Below are positions 8,557 to 17,372 of a DNA stretch of 64,000 nt, piece by piece. This DNA is from DASQQQ01 sp036390995 (GTDB taxonomy: Bacteria; Actinomycetota; UBA4738; HRBIN12): assembly GCA_036390995.1 (NCBI GenBank), contig DASWAT010000111.1, positions 1-64,000 on the forward strand, written 5' to 3'. Positions within the stretch are counted from its first letter, which is position 1, and the number at the start of each line of letters is the position of its first letter. A program made the translations under genes and the position numbers. Under the pieces are notes generated by a model. The model searched no databases. It was not told where the DNA came from and saw nothing but the letters and a program-made list of their open reading frames with translations.

Positions 8557-9339
8557 CTACGCGCCGGGCAGCTCCTCGAACACGTCGGACAGGATCGCTT
8601 GCCCGAGGGGTCGCTCGGGCCAACCCTGCACGAAGTCCTCCCAGCCCAGCACCTCGAGCCACGCCTCGAACGGCACGTCGTGCATCTCGGCCTGCGTCCG
8701 GTGCTGCGCGAGCGCCTCGCGCTTGCGATCGAAGACCGATCGGCAGTCCACCGAGACCGCGATCCGGTCGTCAGGAACCGGCCGCGGCGTGAAGGGCTGG
8801 GTGGGGTCGAGCGGCTCCATCCCCCGCTCGCGGAGCAGCTCGTTCCACCGGTCGAACCGCGATCGGGGGATCCCGACGTGCAGGAGGCGCCGCAGACCTC
8901 GGTCCTGCCTGCGCTCGCGGAGCCGGTGGAAGGCGACGGTGGCGGCCCGGCCCACGGCGACGTGGTCCCCGTGACCGGTCACGCCGTCGGGCCCGAACGT
9001 GACCACGACGTCGGGGCGGGCGCGTTCCAGCCGCTGCTCGATGGCCGCGACGAGCTCCTCGTGGGCAACGGCGACCACCCCACCGTCCGGGTACCCGAGG
9101 AAGTCCACGGCCGTCTCCACACCGACGGCCATCCACGAGGCGCGATCCTCGGCCTCCCGGACCGCGCCCAGGGTCTCCCGGGTGGCCAGGCTCGGATCGG
9201 CGATCTGTCCCGCTTCGCCGCGCGTGGCCAGGACCACGGTGACCTCGATGCCCTCGGAGGCGTGCAGCGCAACCGTCCCGGCCACGCCGTACGTGTCGTC
9301 GTCGGGATGGGCGAACACGGCGGCCAGCCGGCGGGTCAC
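8557..9339 (-). CDS. LmbE/PIG-L family N-acetylglucosaminyl deacetylase
   Basis: 260-residue zinc hydrolase. The metal/catalytic motif HPDDD is at residues 11-15 and the second His cluster is GHGDHVAVG. Relatives include MshB and Mca of mycothiol metabolism and bacillithiol BshB. The gene overlaps the dapB stop by GTGA. Candidate roles are mycothiol-type thiol synthesis or conjugate cleavage, but no other mycothiol gene is present, so the substrate is open. Confidence 0.85.
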   Translation of the reverse strand: MTRRLAAVFAHPDDDTYGVAGTVALHASEGIEVTVVLATRGEAGQIADPSLATRETLGAVREAEDRASWMAVGVETAVDFLGYPDGGVVAVAHEELVAAIEQRLERARPDVVVTFGPDGVTGHGDHVAVGRAATVAFHRLRERRQDRGLRRLLHVGIPRSRFDRWNELLRERGMEPLDPTQPFTPRPVPDDRIAVSVDCRSVFDRKREALAQHRTQAEMHDVPFEAWLEVLGWEDFVQGWPERPLGQAILSDVFEELPGA

Positions 9340-10142
9340 GTCGCCGGCGGCAGATCGAGGAGCGGCTCGAGCCCGATCGTGAGGCCGGGCCGGGTGGCCG
9401 CAGCCCGGACCGCCAGCAGGACGCCGGGCATGAACGAGGTCCGGTCGGTGGAGTCGTGGCGGATCGTGAGGGTCTGCCCCTGTCCGCCGAAGATGACCTC
9501 ATGATGCGCGACGAGCCCGGGCAGGCGAACCGAATGGACCCGGATGCCCGCCACGTCGCCGCCCCGGACCCCGCGGATGCTCTCCGCCGCCGGCCCCTGG
9601 TACGTGCCGGCGCGCTCGCGGGCTACGCGTTCGGCCATCACGAGCGCGGTGCCGGAGGGAGCGTCGGCCTTGCCGTCGTGGTGGAGCTCGACGATCTCGA
9701 CGGCCGGGAACACCCTCGCGGCCATGGCGGCGAACCGCTGCATCAGCACGGCCCCGAGGGCGAAGTTCGAGACCGCGATGACGTTGGACTCCCCCCCCTC
9801 CTCCTCGATCATCCGGCGAACGTCGTCCAGGTCCTTCTCAGCGATGCCGCTGGTCCCCACGACGAGGTTCACGGCGTGCGAGACGCACCACTGGATCGTG
9901 TCCATGACGACGTCGGGGTGCGTGAAGTCCACGGCCACCTCGACCTCGGCCTCCAGGAGACGGTCGAGCTCGTCCGAGATCGGCACGTCGAGCTCGGGGT
10001 GGCCGATCAGCGGGCCGATCTGCTGGCCGACCCGCGAGCGGTCGATCGCCGCGGCGAGCGCGAGGTCGCCGGCCTCGGCCACTGCGCGGCACACCAGCTG
10101 CCCCATCCGGCCGCTGGCACCGATCACGCCGACGCGGATCAC
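9336..10142 (-). CDS. dapB: 4-hydroxy-tetrahydrodipicolinate reductase
   Basis: NAD(P)H-dependent reductase that follows DapA in the DAP/lysine pathway. 268 residues from the GTG at 10142. The nucleotide-binding GASGRMG is at residues 8-14. The catalytic and substrate loop reads ELHHDGKADAPSGTA, with the expected HH, Lys and SGT residues. The start overlaps the M16 peptidase stop (GTGA), and the end overlaps the deacetylase start (GTGA). An open frame continues upstream to 11144 but only from here does it look like the family. Confidence 0.96.
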   Translation of the reverse strand: MIRVGVIGASGRMGQLVCRAVAEAGDLALAAAIDRSRVGQQIGPLIGHPELDVPISDELDRLLEAEVEVAVDFTHPDVVMDTIQWCVSHAVNLVVGTSGIAEKDLDDVRRMIEEEGGESNVIAVSNFALGAVLMQRFAAMAARVFPAVEIVELHHDGKADAPSGTALVMAERVARERAGTYQGPAAESIRGVRGGDVAGIRVHSVRLPGLVAHHEVIFGGQGQTLTIRHDSTDRTSFMPGVLLAVRAAATRPGLTIGLEPLLDLPPAT

Positions 10143-11398
10143 CGGAACGCCTTCCTGTCGAAGGGTCCCAGCACGGCCAGGGCGAAGGGCTGCGACAGGA
10201 TCCGCTTCGCCGCCCGCCGGGCGTCGTCGAGCGTGACGGCCTCGATGCGGGACAGGATCTGGTTCACGGTGAGGATCTCGCCGTGGGACAGTTCGGACTT
10301 GCCCAGACGCGACATCCGTCCGCTCGGGTCGTCGAGCGACAGGACCAGCGAGCCTTTGAGGTGCCCCTTCGCGCGTTCGAACTCCGCCTCGGTGAGCCCG
10401 CCGTCGCCCACGTCGTGCAGCTGGTCGCGCACGATCTCCAGGACCTGGTGCGCGCGGGCCGGCGTGGTCCCGGCGTACGCGGCGAACAGCCCCGCTTCGA
10501 CGTACATCGTGTGGTAGCTGTAGACGGAGTAGGCAAGGCCCCGGCGCTCGCGCACCTCCTGGAACAGGCGAGAGGACATCCCGCCGCCGATCGCATTGTT
10601 CACGACGCCGAACGCGAACCGATCGGGGTCGGCGCGGGAGACCCCGTTCGTGCCGATGCAGATGTGCGCCTGCTCGGTCTTCCGCCGCCGCACGACCACG
10701 TTGCCCGATGGCCTGGGGGCATCCCCGCCCTGCCGAAGGTTCCAGCCCCCCGGCCCCTCCCGGCGGATCGGACCGGTCTGCATCGAGCCCGAGATGCGCT
10801 CGAGGAGCTCCTCGTGCCGCAGGTTCCCGGCCGCCGAGACGACGAAGCTGGCCGGCACGTAGTGCCGTCCGTAGAAGCGCCGTACCTGCTCGCGGGAGGC
10901 GGCCGTGATGCTCTGGATCGTCCCCAGGATCGGGCGGCCGAGGGGGTGGTCGGGCCAGAGCGCCTCGTTCAGCAGGTCGTGGATGAGGTCGTCGGGGGTG
11001 TCCTCGTGCATGTGGATCTCCTCGAGGATCACCTGCCGCTCGGCCTCGAGGTCCTGCGCCCGGATCACCGAGTGCTGGAGCATGTCGCAGAGGTGCTCGA
11101 CCGCCATCGGGAGATCCCGGTCGCGCACACGCGAGTAGAAGCACGTGTACTCCTTCGCGGTGAAGGCGTTCACGTCCCCCCCCACCGCGTCGAATGCCTC
11201 GGCGATGTCGCGGGCCGTCCGGGTCTTCGTCCCCTTGAAGAGCAGGTGCTCGAGGAAGTGCGAGGACCCGCTGATCCTCGGTGGCTCATCGCGCGATCCG
11301 GCCAGCACCCAGAAGCCGAGGGCCACCGAGCGGACGCCGGGCATCCGCTCGGTGACGACCCGAAGACCCGATTCGAACTCGGTCCGACGGATCGGCAT
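10139..11398 (-). CDS. M16 family zinc peptidase
   Basis: 419 residues, the single-chain PqqL/YmxG-like bacterial size. The inverted zinc motif HFLEH is at residues 47-51, followed by the GTKTRTARDIAEAF helix and, downstream, the acidic ligand region near EEIHMHEDTPDD. A second M16 domain fills the C-terminal half. These peptidases sit next to pnp in many actinobacteria and firmicutes. It begins 14 bases after the pnp stop and is coupled to dapB. The cellular substrate is unknown. Confidence 0.92.
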   Translation of the reverse strand: MPIRRTEFESGLRVVTERMPGVRSVALGFWVLAGSRDEPPRISGSSHFLEHLLFKGTKTRTARDIAEAFDAVGGDVNAFTAKEYTCFYSRVRDRDLPMAVEHLCDMLQHSVIRAQDLEAERQVILEEIHMHEDTPDDLIHDLLNEALWPDHPLGRPILGTIQSITAASREQVRRFYGRHYVPASFVVSAAGNLRHEELLERISGSMQTGPIRREGPGGWNLRQGGDAPRPSGNVVVRRRKTEQAHICIGTNGVSRADPDRFAFGVVNNAIGGGMSSRLFQEVRERRGLAYSVYSYHTMYVEAGLFAAYAGTTPARAHQVLEIVRDQLHDVGDGGLTEAEFERAKGHLKGSLVLSLDDPSGRMSRLGKSELSHGEILTVNQILSRIEAVTLDDARRAAKRILSQPFALAVLGPFDRKAFR

Positions 11399-11412
11399 GG
11401 ACCGGACCCGGG

Positions 11413-13704
11413 CTAGGAGCGCTCCCGGCGCTCGCGGTCGCGCGGGCGGCGGTCGCGATCCCGGTCGCGGCCCCTGCCCCGGTCACCACGGTCGCCGTCG
11501 CGGTGCTCGCGGCGGGGCTGCTCCTCGACCTGCATGCCCTCCGGAACCTCCCACTCGGAGCCGATCGGCTTCAGGCTTATCTTGCCCATCTGGTCGATGT
11601 CCTGGATCTCGACCTCGATCGTGTCGCCTTCCCTCACGGCCTCCTCGACGCTGGACAGCCGCTTGCCGCGGCCGAGCTTCGAGATGTGCACGAGGCCGTC
11701 GCGCCCGGGCACGAGGTTCACGAAGGCGCCGAACGTGGTGGTCTTCACGACCTTGCCGGTGAACCGTTCGCCCACCGAGAGCGGCCGCGGGTTCGCGATC
11801 TCGTCGATCATCCTGGCAGCCTCGTCGGCCCCCTGGCCTTCCTTCGACCCGATGAACACGGTGCCGTCGTCCTGGATGTCGATGTCGGCACCGGTCATGG
11901 CGATGATCTCGTTGATCCGCTTGCCCTTGGGCCCGATCACCTCGCCGATCTTGTCCACGGGGATCTGGATGGTGAGGATCCGCGGAGCCTTCGGGTTCAC
12001 CTCCTGCCGCGGCTCGGGGATCGTCCGAAGCATCGTCTCGAGGATGAACAGGCGGGCCTCGCGGGCTTGCTTCAGGGCCTGGGCGAGCGCCTCCGCCGGC
12101 AGCCCGGTGACCTTCATGTCGAGCTGGATCGCCGTGACCCAGTCACGCGTCCCGGCGACCTTGAAGTCCATGTCGCCGAGGGCGTCCTCGGCCCCGAGGA
12201 TGTCGGTGAGCGTCACGTACCGATCGCCCTCGGCGATCATCCCCATCGCGATGCCGGCCACCGGCGCCTTGATCGGCACACCGGCGTCCATGAGCGAGAG
12301 CGTGGAGGCGCACACGCTGGCCATCGACGTGGAGCCGTTCGAGGACAGCACGTCGGACACCAGCCGCAGCGCGTACGGGAACTCCTCCTCGGTCGGGATC
12401 ACCGGCACGAGGGCCCGCTCGGCCAGCGCGCCGTGACCGATCTCGCGGCGCCGGGGACTTCCGATCCGGCCCGTCTCGCCGGTGGAGAACGGCGGGAAGT
12501 TGTAGTGGTGGATGTACCGCTTCGACTCCTCGGGGTCGAGGGTGTCGATCATCTGGGTCATCCGCAGCATGCCGAGCGTGGTGACGTTCAGGACCTGCGT
12601 TTCGCCCCGCTGGAAGATGGACGAGCCGTGCGCCCGTGGTACCACGGCGACCTCGCAGTAGAGCGGGCGGATCTCGTCGACCTTGCGGCCGTCGAGGCGG
12701 ATGCCGTCGGAAAGGACGCGGGCCCGCATGATCTTCTTCTGCAGCTCCTTGAAGGCGGGGGAGATCTCCGAGGCGCGCTGCGCGAACGCCTCCTCACCCC
12801 ACGTCTGCAGCAGGTGCGCCTTGAGATCGTCCTTCACCTGGTCCAGGGCGGCGCTGCGGTCCTGCTTGCCGGGCACGAGCGCCTCCTCGATGCGGGGGCG
12901 CCCGAAGGACTCGACGACCTGCCAGGTGTCCTGCGTGAACAGTGGCTTCGGCTCGAAGGGCTGTTGCTGCACCCCGATCTGCGACAGGAACTCGTTCTGG
13001 AAGTCGATCATGTCGCCGATCGCGCGCTTCGCGGCCTCGAGGCCCTCGGCCACGACCTCCTCGGTCGGCGCGACCGAGGCTCCGCCGTCCGCGAGCAGCC
13101 CCCACGCTTCGTCGGGGGCTTCGCCTTCGATCATGAGGACGTCGATGCCGCCGGCGTCGTTGCGGCGCCCGGCCACGACGACATCGAACGTGGCTTGCTC
13201 CAGGTCCTGGAACGTGGGGTTGATCCTCCACTCGCCGCCGATCAGGCCCATCCGGACCGCCCCCACGGGTCCGTCGAACGGCAGTCCCGCGATCATCGTG
13301 GACAGGCTCGCCGCGTTGATACCCGGGATGTCGTACGGGTTGCCCATGTCGACGGACAGCACCGTGATCACGACCTGGACCTCGTCCCGGTACCCCTCCT
13401 TGAACGTCGGGCGCATGGGGCGATCGGTCAGCCGCGCGGTGAGGGTGGCGGTCTCGGACGGCCGGCCCTCGCGACGGAAGAACCCGCCGGGGATCTTGCC
13501 GGCCGCGTACATCCGCTCCTCGACGTCGACGGTGAGCGGGAAGAAGTCGATGCCCTCGCGGGGCGCCGAGGTGGTGGTGGTGGCGAGCACCTGGGTCTCG
13601 CCGTAGGTGAGGAGCACGGATCCGCTCGCCTGCATGGCGAGCTTGCCGTGCTCGAACGTCATCTCCTGGGAGCCGACGGTCCTGCTGAGCTTGGTGATGG
13701 CCAC
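11413..13704 (-). CDS. pnp: Polyribonucleotide nucleotidyltransferase (PNPase)
   Basis: Phosphorolytic 3'-5' exoribonuclease of the degradosome. 763 residues: two RNase PH cores (about 1-230 and 310-540) joined by a helical domain, a KH domain near 555-615 with GPKGKRI, and an S1 domain near 625-695. The tail is Arg/Asp/Glu-rich (HRDGDRGDRGRGRDRDRD) and probably disordered. GTG start, preceded by AGGAGG at about nine bases. A leader of about 240 bases separates it from rpsO. Confidence 0.97.
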   Translation of the reverse strand: MAITKLSRTVGSQEMTFEHGKLAMQASGSVLLTYGETQVLATTTTSAPREGIDFFPLTVDVEERMYAAGKIPGGFFRREGRPSETATLTARLTDRPMRPTFKEGYRDEVQVVITVLSVDMGNPYDIPGINAASLSTMIAGLPFDGPVGAVRMGLIGGEWRINPTFQDLEQATFDVVVAGRRNDAGGIDVLMIEGEAPDEAWGLLADGGASVAPTEEVVAEGLEAAKRAIGDMIDFQNEFLSQIGVQQQPFEPKPLFTQDTWQVVESFGRPRIEEALVPGKQDRSAALDQVKDDLKAHLLQTWGEEAFAQRASEISPAFKELQKKIMRARVLSDGIRLDGRKVDEIRPLYCEVAVVPRAHGSSIFQRGETQVLNVTTLGMLRMTQMIDTLDPEESKRYIHHYNFPPFSTGETGRIGSPRRREIGHGALAERALVPVIPTEEEFPYALRLVSDVLSSNGSTSMASVCASTLSLMDAGVPIKAPVAGIAMGMIAEGDRYVTLTDILGAEDALGDMDFKVAGTRDWVTAIQLDMKVTGLPAEALAQALKQAREARLFILETMLRTIPEPRQEVNPKAPRILTIQIPVDKIGEVIGPKGKRINEIIAMTGADIDIQDDGTVFIGSKEGQGADEAARMIDEIANPRPLSVGERFTGKVVKTTTFGAFVNLVPGRDGLVHISKLGRGKRLSSVEEAVREGDTIEVEIQDIDQMGKISLKPIGSEWEVPEGMQVEEQPRREHRDGDRGDRGRGRDRDRDRRPRDRERRERS

Positions 13705-13916
13705 TGGCCTTCTCCTCCTTGTGCGTCCCGCGCGCGGCGCGCACGGGATCCTCCGGTACGTCGTCTGGAGGTGGGGAGGCTCGGCCAGTTGTCAGTGGTG
13801 AACCACCGAGAGCGCGTGCTCCCTCGGGGGCTCGCTACTGAGAACCGACCCGATGCGCTCCCCTCCTCCGTCCGGCTCTCTTCCTTGGACATCCCTCCTT
13901 GCGGGGAACGGGCGGC

Positions 13917-13939
13917 GGGGCGCCCCCGGCCTACCGGCC
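13917..13939 (-). terminator. Hairpins just after rpsO
   Basis: GGCC-TACC-GGCC at 13928-13939 begins five bases after the rpsO stop, followed by the 10-base palindrome GGGGCGCCCC at 13917-13926. There is no T-tract, so this may be a stability or processing element rather than a terminator. The rest of the rpsO-pnp gap (13705-13916) holds a 12-base inverted repeat at 13796-13807 and a CCTCC/GGAGG pair at 13750-13771, but no gene. Confidence 0.3.
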
Positions 13940-13943
13940 CACC

Positions 13944-14213
13944 CTACCGCCGCAGTCCCAGGCGGGCGATGAGCTCGCGGTAGCGCTCGATGTCCTCGCG
14001 CTTCAGATACTCGAGGAGCCGGCGCCGGCGGCCGACCATCTGCAGCAACCCCCGTCGCGAGTGGTGGTCCTTCTTGTGGGCCTTGAGATGGTCGGTGAGG
14101 TCGCCGATGCGCTTGGTCAGCACCGCGATCTGCACCTCGGCCGAACCGGTGTCGCCCTCGCTCCGCCGGTACTCGGAGATGAGCTGGGTCTTCGCTTCCT
14201 TCGTGAATGCCAT
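13944..14213 (-). CDS. rpsO: 30S ribosomal protein S15
   Basis: 89 residues, exactly the family length. The conserved core includes TGSAEVQIAVLTKRI, HLKAHKKDHHSRRGL and GRRRRLLEYLK, which contact 16S rRNA in the central domain. ATG at 14213 with only a weak GGAT upstream. It lies between the CapA-like gene and pnp; the rpsO-pnp order is widely conserved. Confidence 0.98.
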   Translation of the reverse strand: MAFTKEAKTQLISEYRRSEGDTGSAEVQIAVLTKRIGDLTDHLKAHKKDHHSRRGLLQMVGRRRRLLEYLKREDIERYRELIARLGLRR

Positions 14214-14280
14214 ATCCAGCGAAAAAGGCTACCAGACCGGTCCTTCGTTCAGCCTCCCAGGAGCGACAGAGCACGCGCTC

Positions 14281-15391
14281 CTACCCGCTCCGGAGCACAG
14301 GGTGTCCGTCGGACACGATGTACGCGGGCAGGAGCCTTGCCTCGAACCGGCCCTCCGGGGTCACCGTCACCTGCGCCACGCCGGTGGTCGACCCCTCCTG
14401 CGACAGGTGCGGCCACACGAAGTTGCCGAGGCTGTAGAAGATCGGGCGGCCCTTGTAGGTCTGCAGCGGCTGCAGTCGGTGAGCGTGCCCACCGAAGATC
14501 ACGTCCGCGCCGGCGTTGATCATCCGGTGGGCCTCCTCGACCTGGTACTCCCGCGGCTGCGTGTCGAGCTCGACGCCCCAGTGGATCATGACGACGACCA
14601 GGTCCGAGCGCGCGGCGGCGTTCCCGGATGGCCTCCAGCGCGAGCGAGAAGTCGTGACCCGCCGCCGTCCCCGGCTTGTCCGGCCCTGCAACTTCGTACT
14701 CCGGGTCGATCACCTCGTCGAGGCCCACCACCGCCACGCGCCAGCCCTTCACGTCGAAGATCGCCGGCCGCAGCGCCTGATCCTGGTTCGCCCCGGCCCC
14801 CACGGGGACCAGTCCCGCCTCGCGGATCTGCCGTAGCGAGTCCAGCAGGCCCTCCGGCCCTTGGTCGTAGGCGTGGTTGTTCGACTGGTTCGCCACGTCG
14901 ACCCCGAACCGCTTCGCGACCGGCAGCGCCGCGGGATCGCACCGGAACACGAACTGCTTCGCGACCGGTGCGCTCATGCCGGTGGCCGGGCACTCGAGGT
15001 TGACCACGGTGAGGTCGTCCCGGAGGAACAGGCCGCCCAGGCCCGACCACGCCCAGCCGTAGCCGTTGGAGCCGAAGACGGGGATGTAGCCGGGATCCAA
15101 GCTCACGTCGCCGGTGCCGTGGATCACGAGGGTGCCCCTGGGCTCCGGGCTCGGACTCGGGCTCGGACCGGGGATCGGGTTCGAGGCGGAGCTCCGGGCG
15201 GCGGCGGTGCCCGGGCTCGAGGCCTGAGAGGCCTGCCCGGAGCTGGGCGTCAGGACCGCCGCGACCGTATCGGCCCGGCCGGCGCCGAGATCGGTCGCGC
15301 GCCAGGCCACCGCGCCGGCGACCACCAGGACCAGCGCGGCGAGGACCGGTCCGAAGGGCAGGCGCCACCGGCGGCGGTGACGGTGCGTCAC
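14281..15391 (-). pseudogene. CapA-family polyglutamate-synthesis-like phosphoesterase, frameshifted
   Basis: Two frames together make one CapA-like (metallophosphatase fold) protein. The first runs from 15391: a membrane anchor (about residues 10-30), a Ser/Pro linker and the GTGDVSLDP, NLECPA and NQSNNHAYDQG motifs. At about 14617-14623 the family pattern moves to another frame, which carries VVMIHWGVE, GADVIFGGHAHRLQP and FYSLGNFVWP and stops at 14281. The span is 1111 bases, one more than a multiple of three. Removing one C from GAACGCC would join the halves as an intact protein of about 369 residues. It lies 4 bases after ribF. A true lesion and a base-call error cannot be separated here. 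Confidence 0.8.
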
Positions 15392-15395
15392 CCGC

Positions 15396-16334
15396 CTATC
15401 CTCCCACGGGGGGCACGATCCCCCTCGTGCGACGCACGTCGTCCTCCATGGCCCGGATCAGGTCCTCGGTGGATCCGAACCGCTCCTCATCGCGCAGTCG
15501 CTCCCAGAACTCCACGGTGAGGTCCTGGCCCCGGAGGTCCCCGTCGCCGAAATCCAGGAGGTAGGCCTCCACGTGCAGCGGCTCCACGCCGAAGGTCGGG
15601 TTCGTGCCGACGCTCACGGCGGCCACGTACTCGCCCCGGGCGCTCCCGGCCCGTCCCGCGTAGATCCCGGTGCCGGGAAGCAACAGTCGGGGCGACGTGC
15701 GGAGGTTCGCCGTTGGGAAGCCGAGTCCGTGGCCGCGGCCCGCACCGCTCACCACGGTCCCGTCCACCGAGTACCGCCGGCCCAGGGCGCGCGTCGGCCA
15801 CTCCAGATCCCCCGCCGAGAGCGCCTCCCGGATCGACGAGGAGGACAGCCGTCGTCCGTCGAGCTCGAAGGGCGCCACCTCCTCCGCGGTGAAGCCGAGG
15901 GACGCTCCGAGCTCGTGGAGGGTCTGGAGGGTTCCCGCCGCCCGGTGTCCGAACGTGAAGTCGCCCCCCACCGCCACGTGGACGGCGTGGAGCCCGTTCA
16001 CCAGCACCGTGCGGACGAATGCCTCTGCCGTCCACCGCGAGAACGCCTCGGTGAATCCGAGGATCAGCAGCACGTCGGCCCCCGTGGCCGCGATCAGCTC
16101 CGCCTTGCGATCCACCGTGGTGAGGAGCCGGGGCTCCTTGCCCGGGGTGAGGATCTCCCGCGGATGGCGGTCGAAGGTGACGGCCACGGCCCGTGCCGAG
16201 CGCTCCCGCGCGGCCTGCACCGTCTGCTCGATCACGGCGCGATGGCCCAGGTGCACGCCGTCGAAGAAGCCGACGGTGACGACGGTGGGCCCGTCGTCGA
16301 TGGGCAGCGAGGCGACGCCTCGGCGGATCTCCAT
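15396..16334 (-). CDS. ribF: Bifunctional riboflavin kinase/FAD synthetase
   Basis: Makes FMN and then FAD from riboflavin. 312 residues. The N-terminal nucleotidyltransferase domain has GFFDGVHLGH at about 22-31 and a SSSIREAL stretch. The C-terminal kinase domain has GRGHGLGFPTANL and EAYLLDFGDGDLRG. I choose the ATG at 16334 rather than the TTG at 16355 because a TACCCT box ends seven bases upstream of the ATG and would place the RNA start after the TTG. Divergent from the binding-protein gene at 16398. Confidence 0.95.
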   Translation of the reverse strand: MEIRRGVASLPIDDGPTVVTVGFFDGVHLGHRAVIEQTVQAARERSARAVAVTFDRHPREILTPGKEPRLLTTVDRKAELIAATGADVLLILGFTEAFSRWTAEAFVRTVLVNGLHAVHVAVGGDFTFGHRAAGTLQTLHELGASLGFTAEEVAPFELDGRRLSSSSIREALSAGDLEWPTRALGRRYSVDGTVVSGAGRGHGLGFPTANLRTSPRLLLPGTGIYAGRAGSARGEYVAAVSVGTNPTFGVEPLHVEAYLLDFGDGDLRGQDLTVEFWERLRDEERFGSTEDLIRAMEDDVRRTRGIVPPVGG

Positions 16335-16341
16335 GCCGCGC

Positions 16342-16347
16342 AGGGTA
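16342..16347 (-). promoter_or_regulatory. -10 box TACCCT before ribF
   Basis: On the minus strand TACCCT ends seven bases before the ribF ATG, consistent with leaderless transcription and decisive for the start choice. No Shine-Dalgarno sequence is visible. Confidence 0.4.
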
Positions 16348-16383
16348 TCGAACAACGGCGGAGCGACGCGGGCCGCCGGAGGC

Positions 16384-16389
16384 TAGGCT
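16384..16389 (+). promoter_or_regulatory. -10 box TAGGCT before the binding lipoprotein
   Basis: TAGGCT ends eight bases before the ATG at 16398. No strong ribosome binding site intervenes. It is back to back with the ribF box 37 bases away. Confidence 0.4.
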
Positions 16390-16397
16390 TGTCCTCC

Positions 16398-17342
16398 ATG
16401 GGGAGCGGAGGGGGTCGGGGCCGCCGAGCGGCCGCCCTCATCGCCGTGGCCGCAGCACTTCTCGCGTCTGCGTGCTCCGGACCCGGGGGGCCGAACCCCT
16501 CGGCCCTCGAGGACGACGCCGTCACGGTCGCCTCGTTCAACTTCCCCGAGAGCGTCTTGCTGGCCGAGCTGTACGCGCAGGCGCTCGAGGCTCACGGGTT
16601 CCGGGTCGACCGCAAGCTCGACCTGGGCACCCGGGAGATCGTGGAGCCGGCGCTCGAGCGGGGGCTGGTCGAGCTCGTTCCCGAGTACGGCGGCAGCCTG
16701 CTGGAGTTCCTCGCCGGCCAGAACTCGGCGGGGCCCGACGCCGAGGACGTCCACCATCGCCTGGCCTCGGCGCTGCAAGGTCGGGGGATCGTGGCGCTCG
16801 ACGCCGCACCGGCCCAGGACCAGAACGGCGTGGTCGTCACTCGCACGACGGCGGACCGGTACGGCGTTCGAACCATCTCGGACCTGGCCCCCATCGCCGA
16901 CGGCCTCACGTTCGGCGGGCCGCCGGAGTGCCGGGTACGGCCGCTCTGTCTGCCTGGGCTCGCGTCGGCCTACGGTCTCACGTTCGCGAGCTTCGTCCCG
17001 CTGGACGAGGGCGGCCCCCTGACCATCGCGGCGCTCCAGGAAGAACACGTCCAGGTCGCTGTGATGTTCACGAGCGACGGAGCCATCGAGGCCAACGACC
17101 TCGTCGTGCTCACGGACGACCGCCACCTGCAGCCCGCCGAGAACGTCACCCCCGTCGTCCGCCAGGAGACCCTGCAACGCTTGGACCCGCAGCTCGCCGA
17201 GATCGTCAACTCGGTGTCGGCCCTCCTGACCACGCATGGTCTCCGGCAGCTGAACGCGGAGGTCTCGTCCGGGGACCGCACCGTGGGGGAGATCGCCGCG
17301 GACTGGCTGCGCTCGCACGGCCTGACGGGGCCGGTGGGGTAG
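16398..17342 (+). CDS. Glycine betaine/choline-type (OpuAC-like) substrate-binding lipoprotein
   Basis: 314 residues. A signal peptide ends in the lipobox LLASAC (Cys26). The mature part is an OpuAC/QAT-type binding domain: VTVASFNFPESVLLAELYAQ, then LVELVPEYGGSLLEFL, then FGGPPECRVRPLCLPGL and a two-lobe end with NSVSALLTTHGLRQLN. Such proteins deliver betaine, choline or carnitine to an ABC importer, but no permease or ATPase is adjacent. It is followed by the PAP2-kinase gene after 30 bases, so it may act as a sensor or scavenging protein for quaternary amines. Confidence 0.85.
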   Translation: MGSGGGRGRRAAALIAVAAALLASACSGPGGPNPSALEDDAVTVASFNFPESVLLAELYAQALEAHGFRVDRKLDLGTREIVEPALERGLVELVPEYGGSLLEFLAGQNSAGPDAEDVHHRLASALQGRGIVALDAAPAQDQNGVVVTRTTADRYGVRTISDLAPIADGLTFGGPPECRVRPLCLPGLASAYGLTFASFVPLDEGGPLTIAALQEEHVQVAVMFTSDGAIEANDLVVLTDDRHLQPAENVTPVVRQETLQRLDPQLAEIVNSVSALLTTHGLRQLNAEVSSGDRTVGEIAADWLRSHGLTGPVG

Positions 17343-17372
17343 CATCCGGAGGATCCGCAGTCGGGGGGACGG

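Noticed and set aside
13659..13892. 77-codon minus-strand frame in the rpsO-pnp gap with AGGAGGG before its ATG
   Set aside because: The purine stretch touches the ATG with almost no spacing, the product is Ser/Arg/Gly-rich without motif, and it runs into pnp in another frame.
11503..13983. Plus-strand frame of about 826 codons opposite pnp
   Set aside because: Antisense shadow of pnp. Composition is His/Arg/Asp/Leu-rich as expected for the reverse of GC-rich codons, with no domain motif.
14221..14250. T-run and short stem between the CapA-like gene and rpsO as a terminator
   Set aside because: Only GGCT/AGCC (4 bp) with a long loop precedes the T5 run, too weak compared with the rimP leader hairpin.
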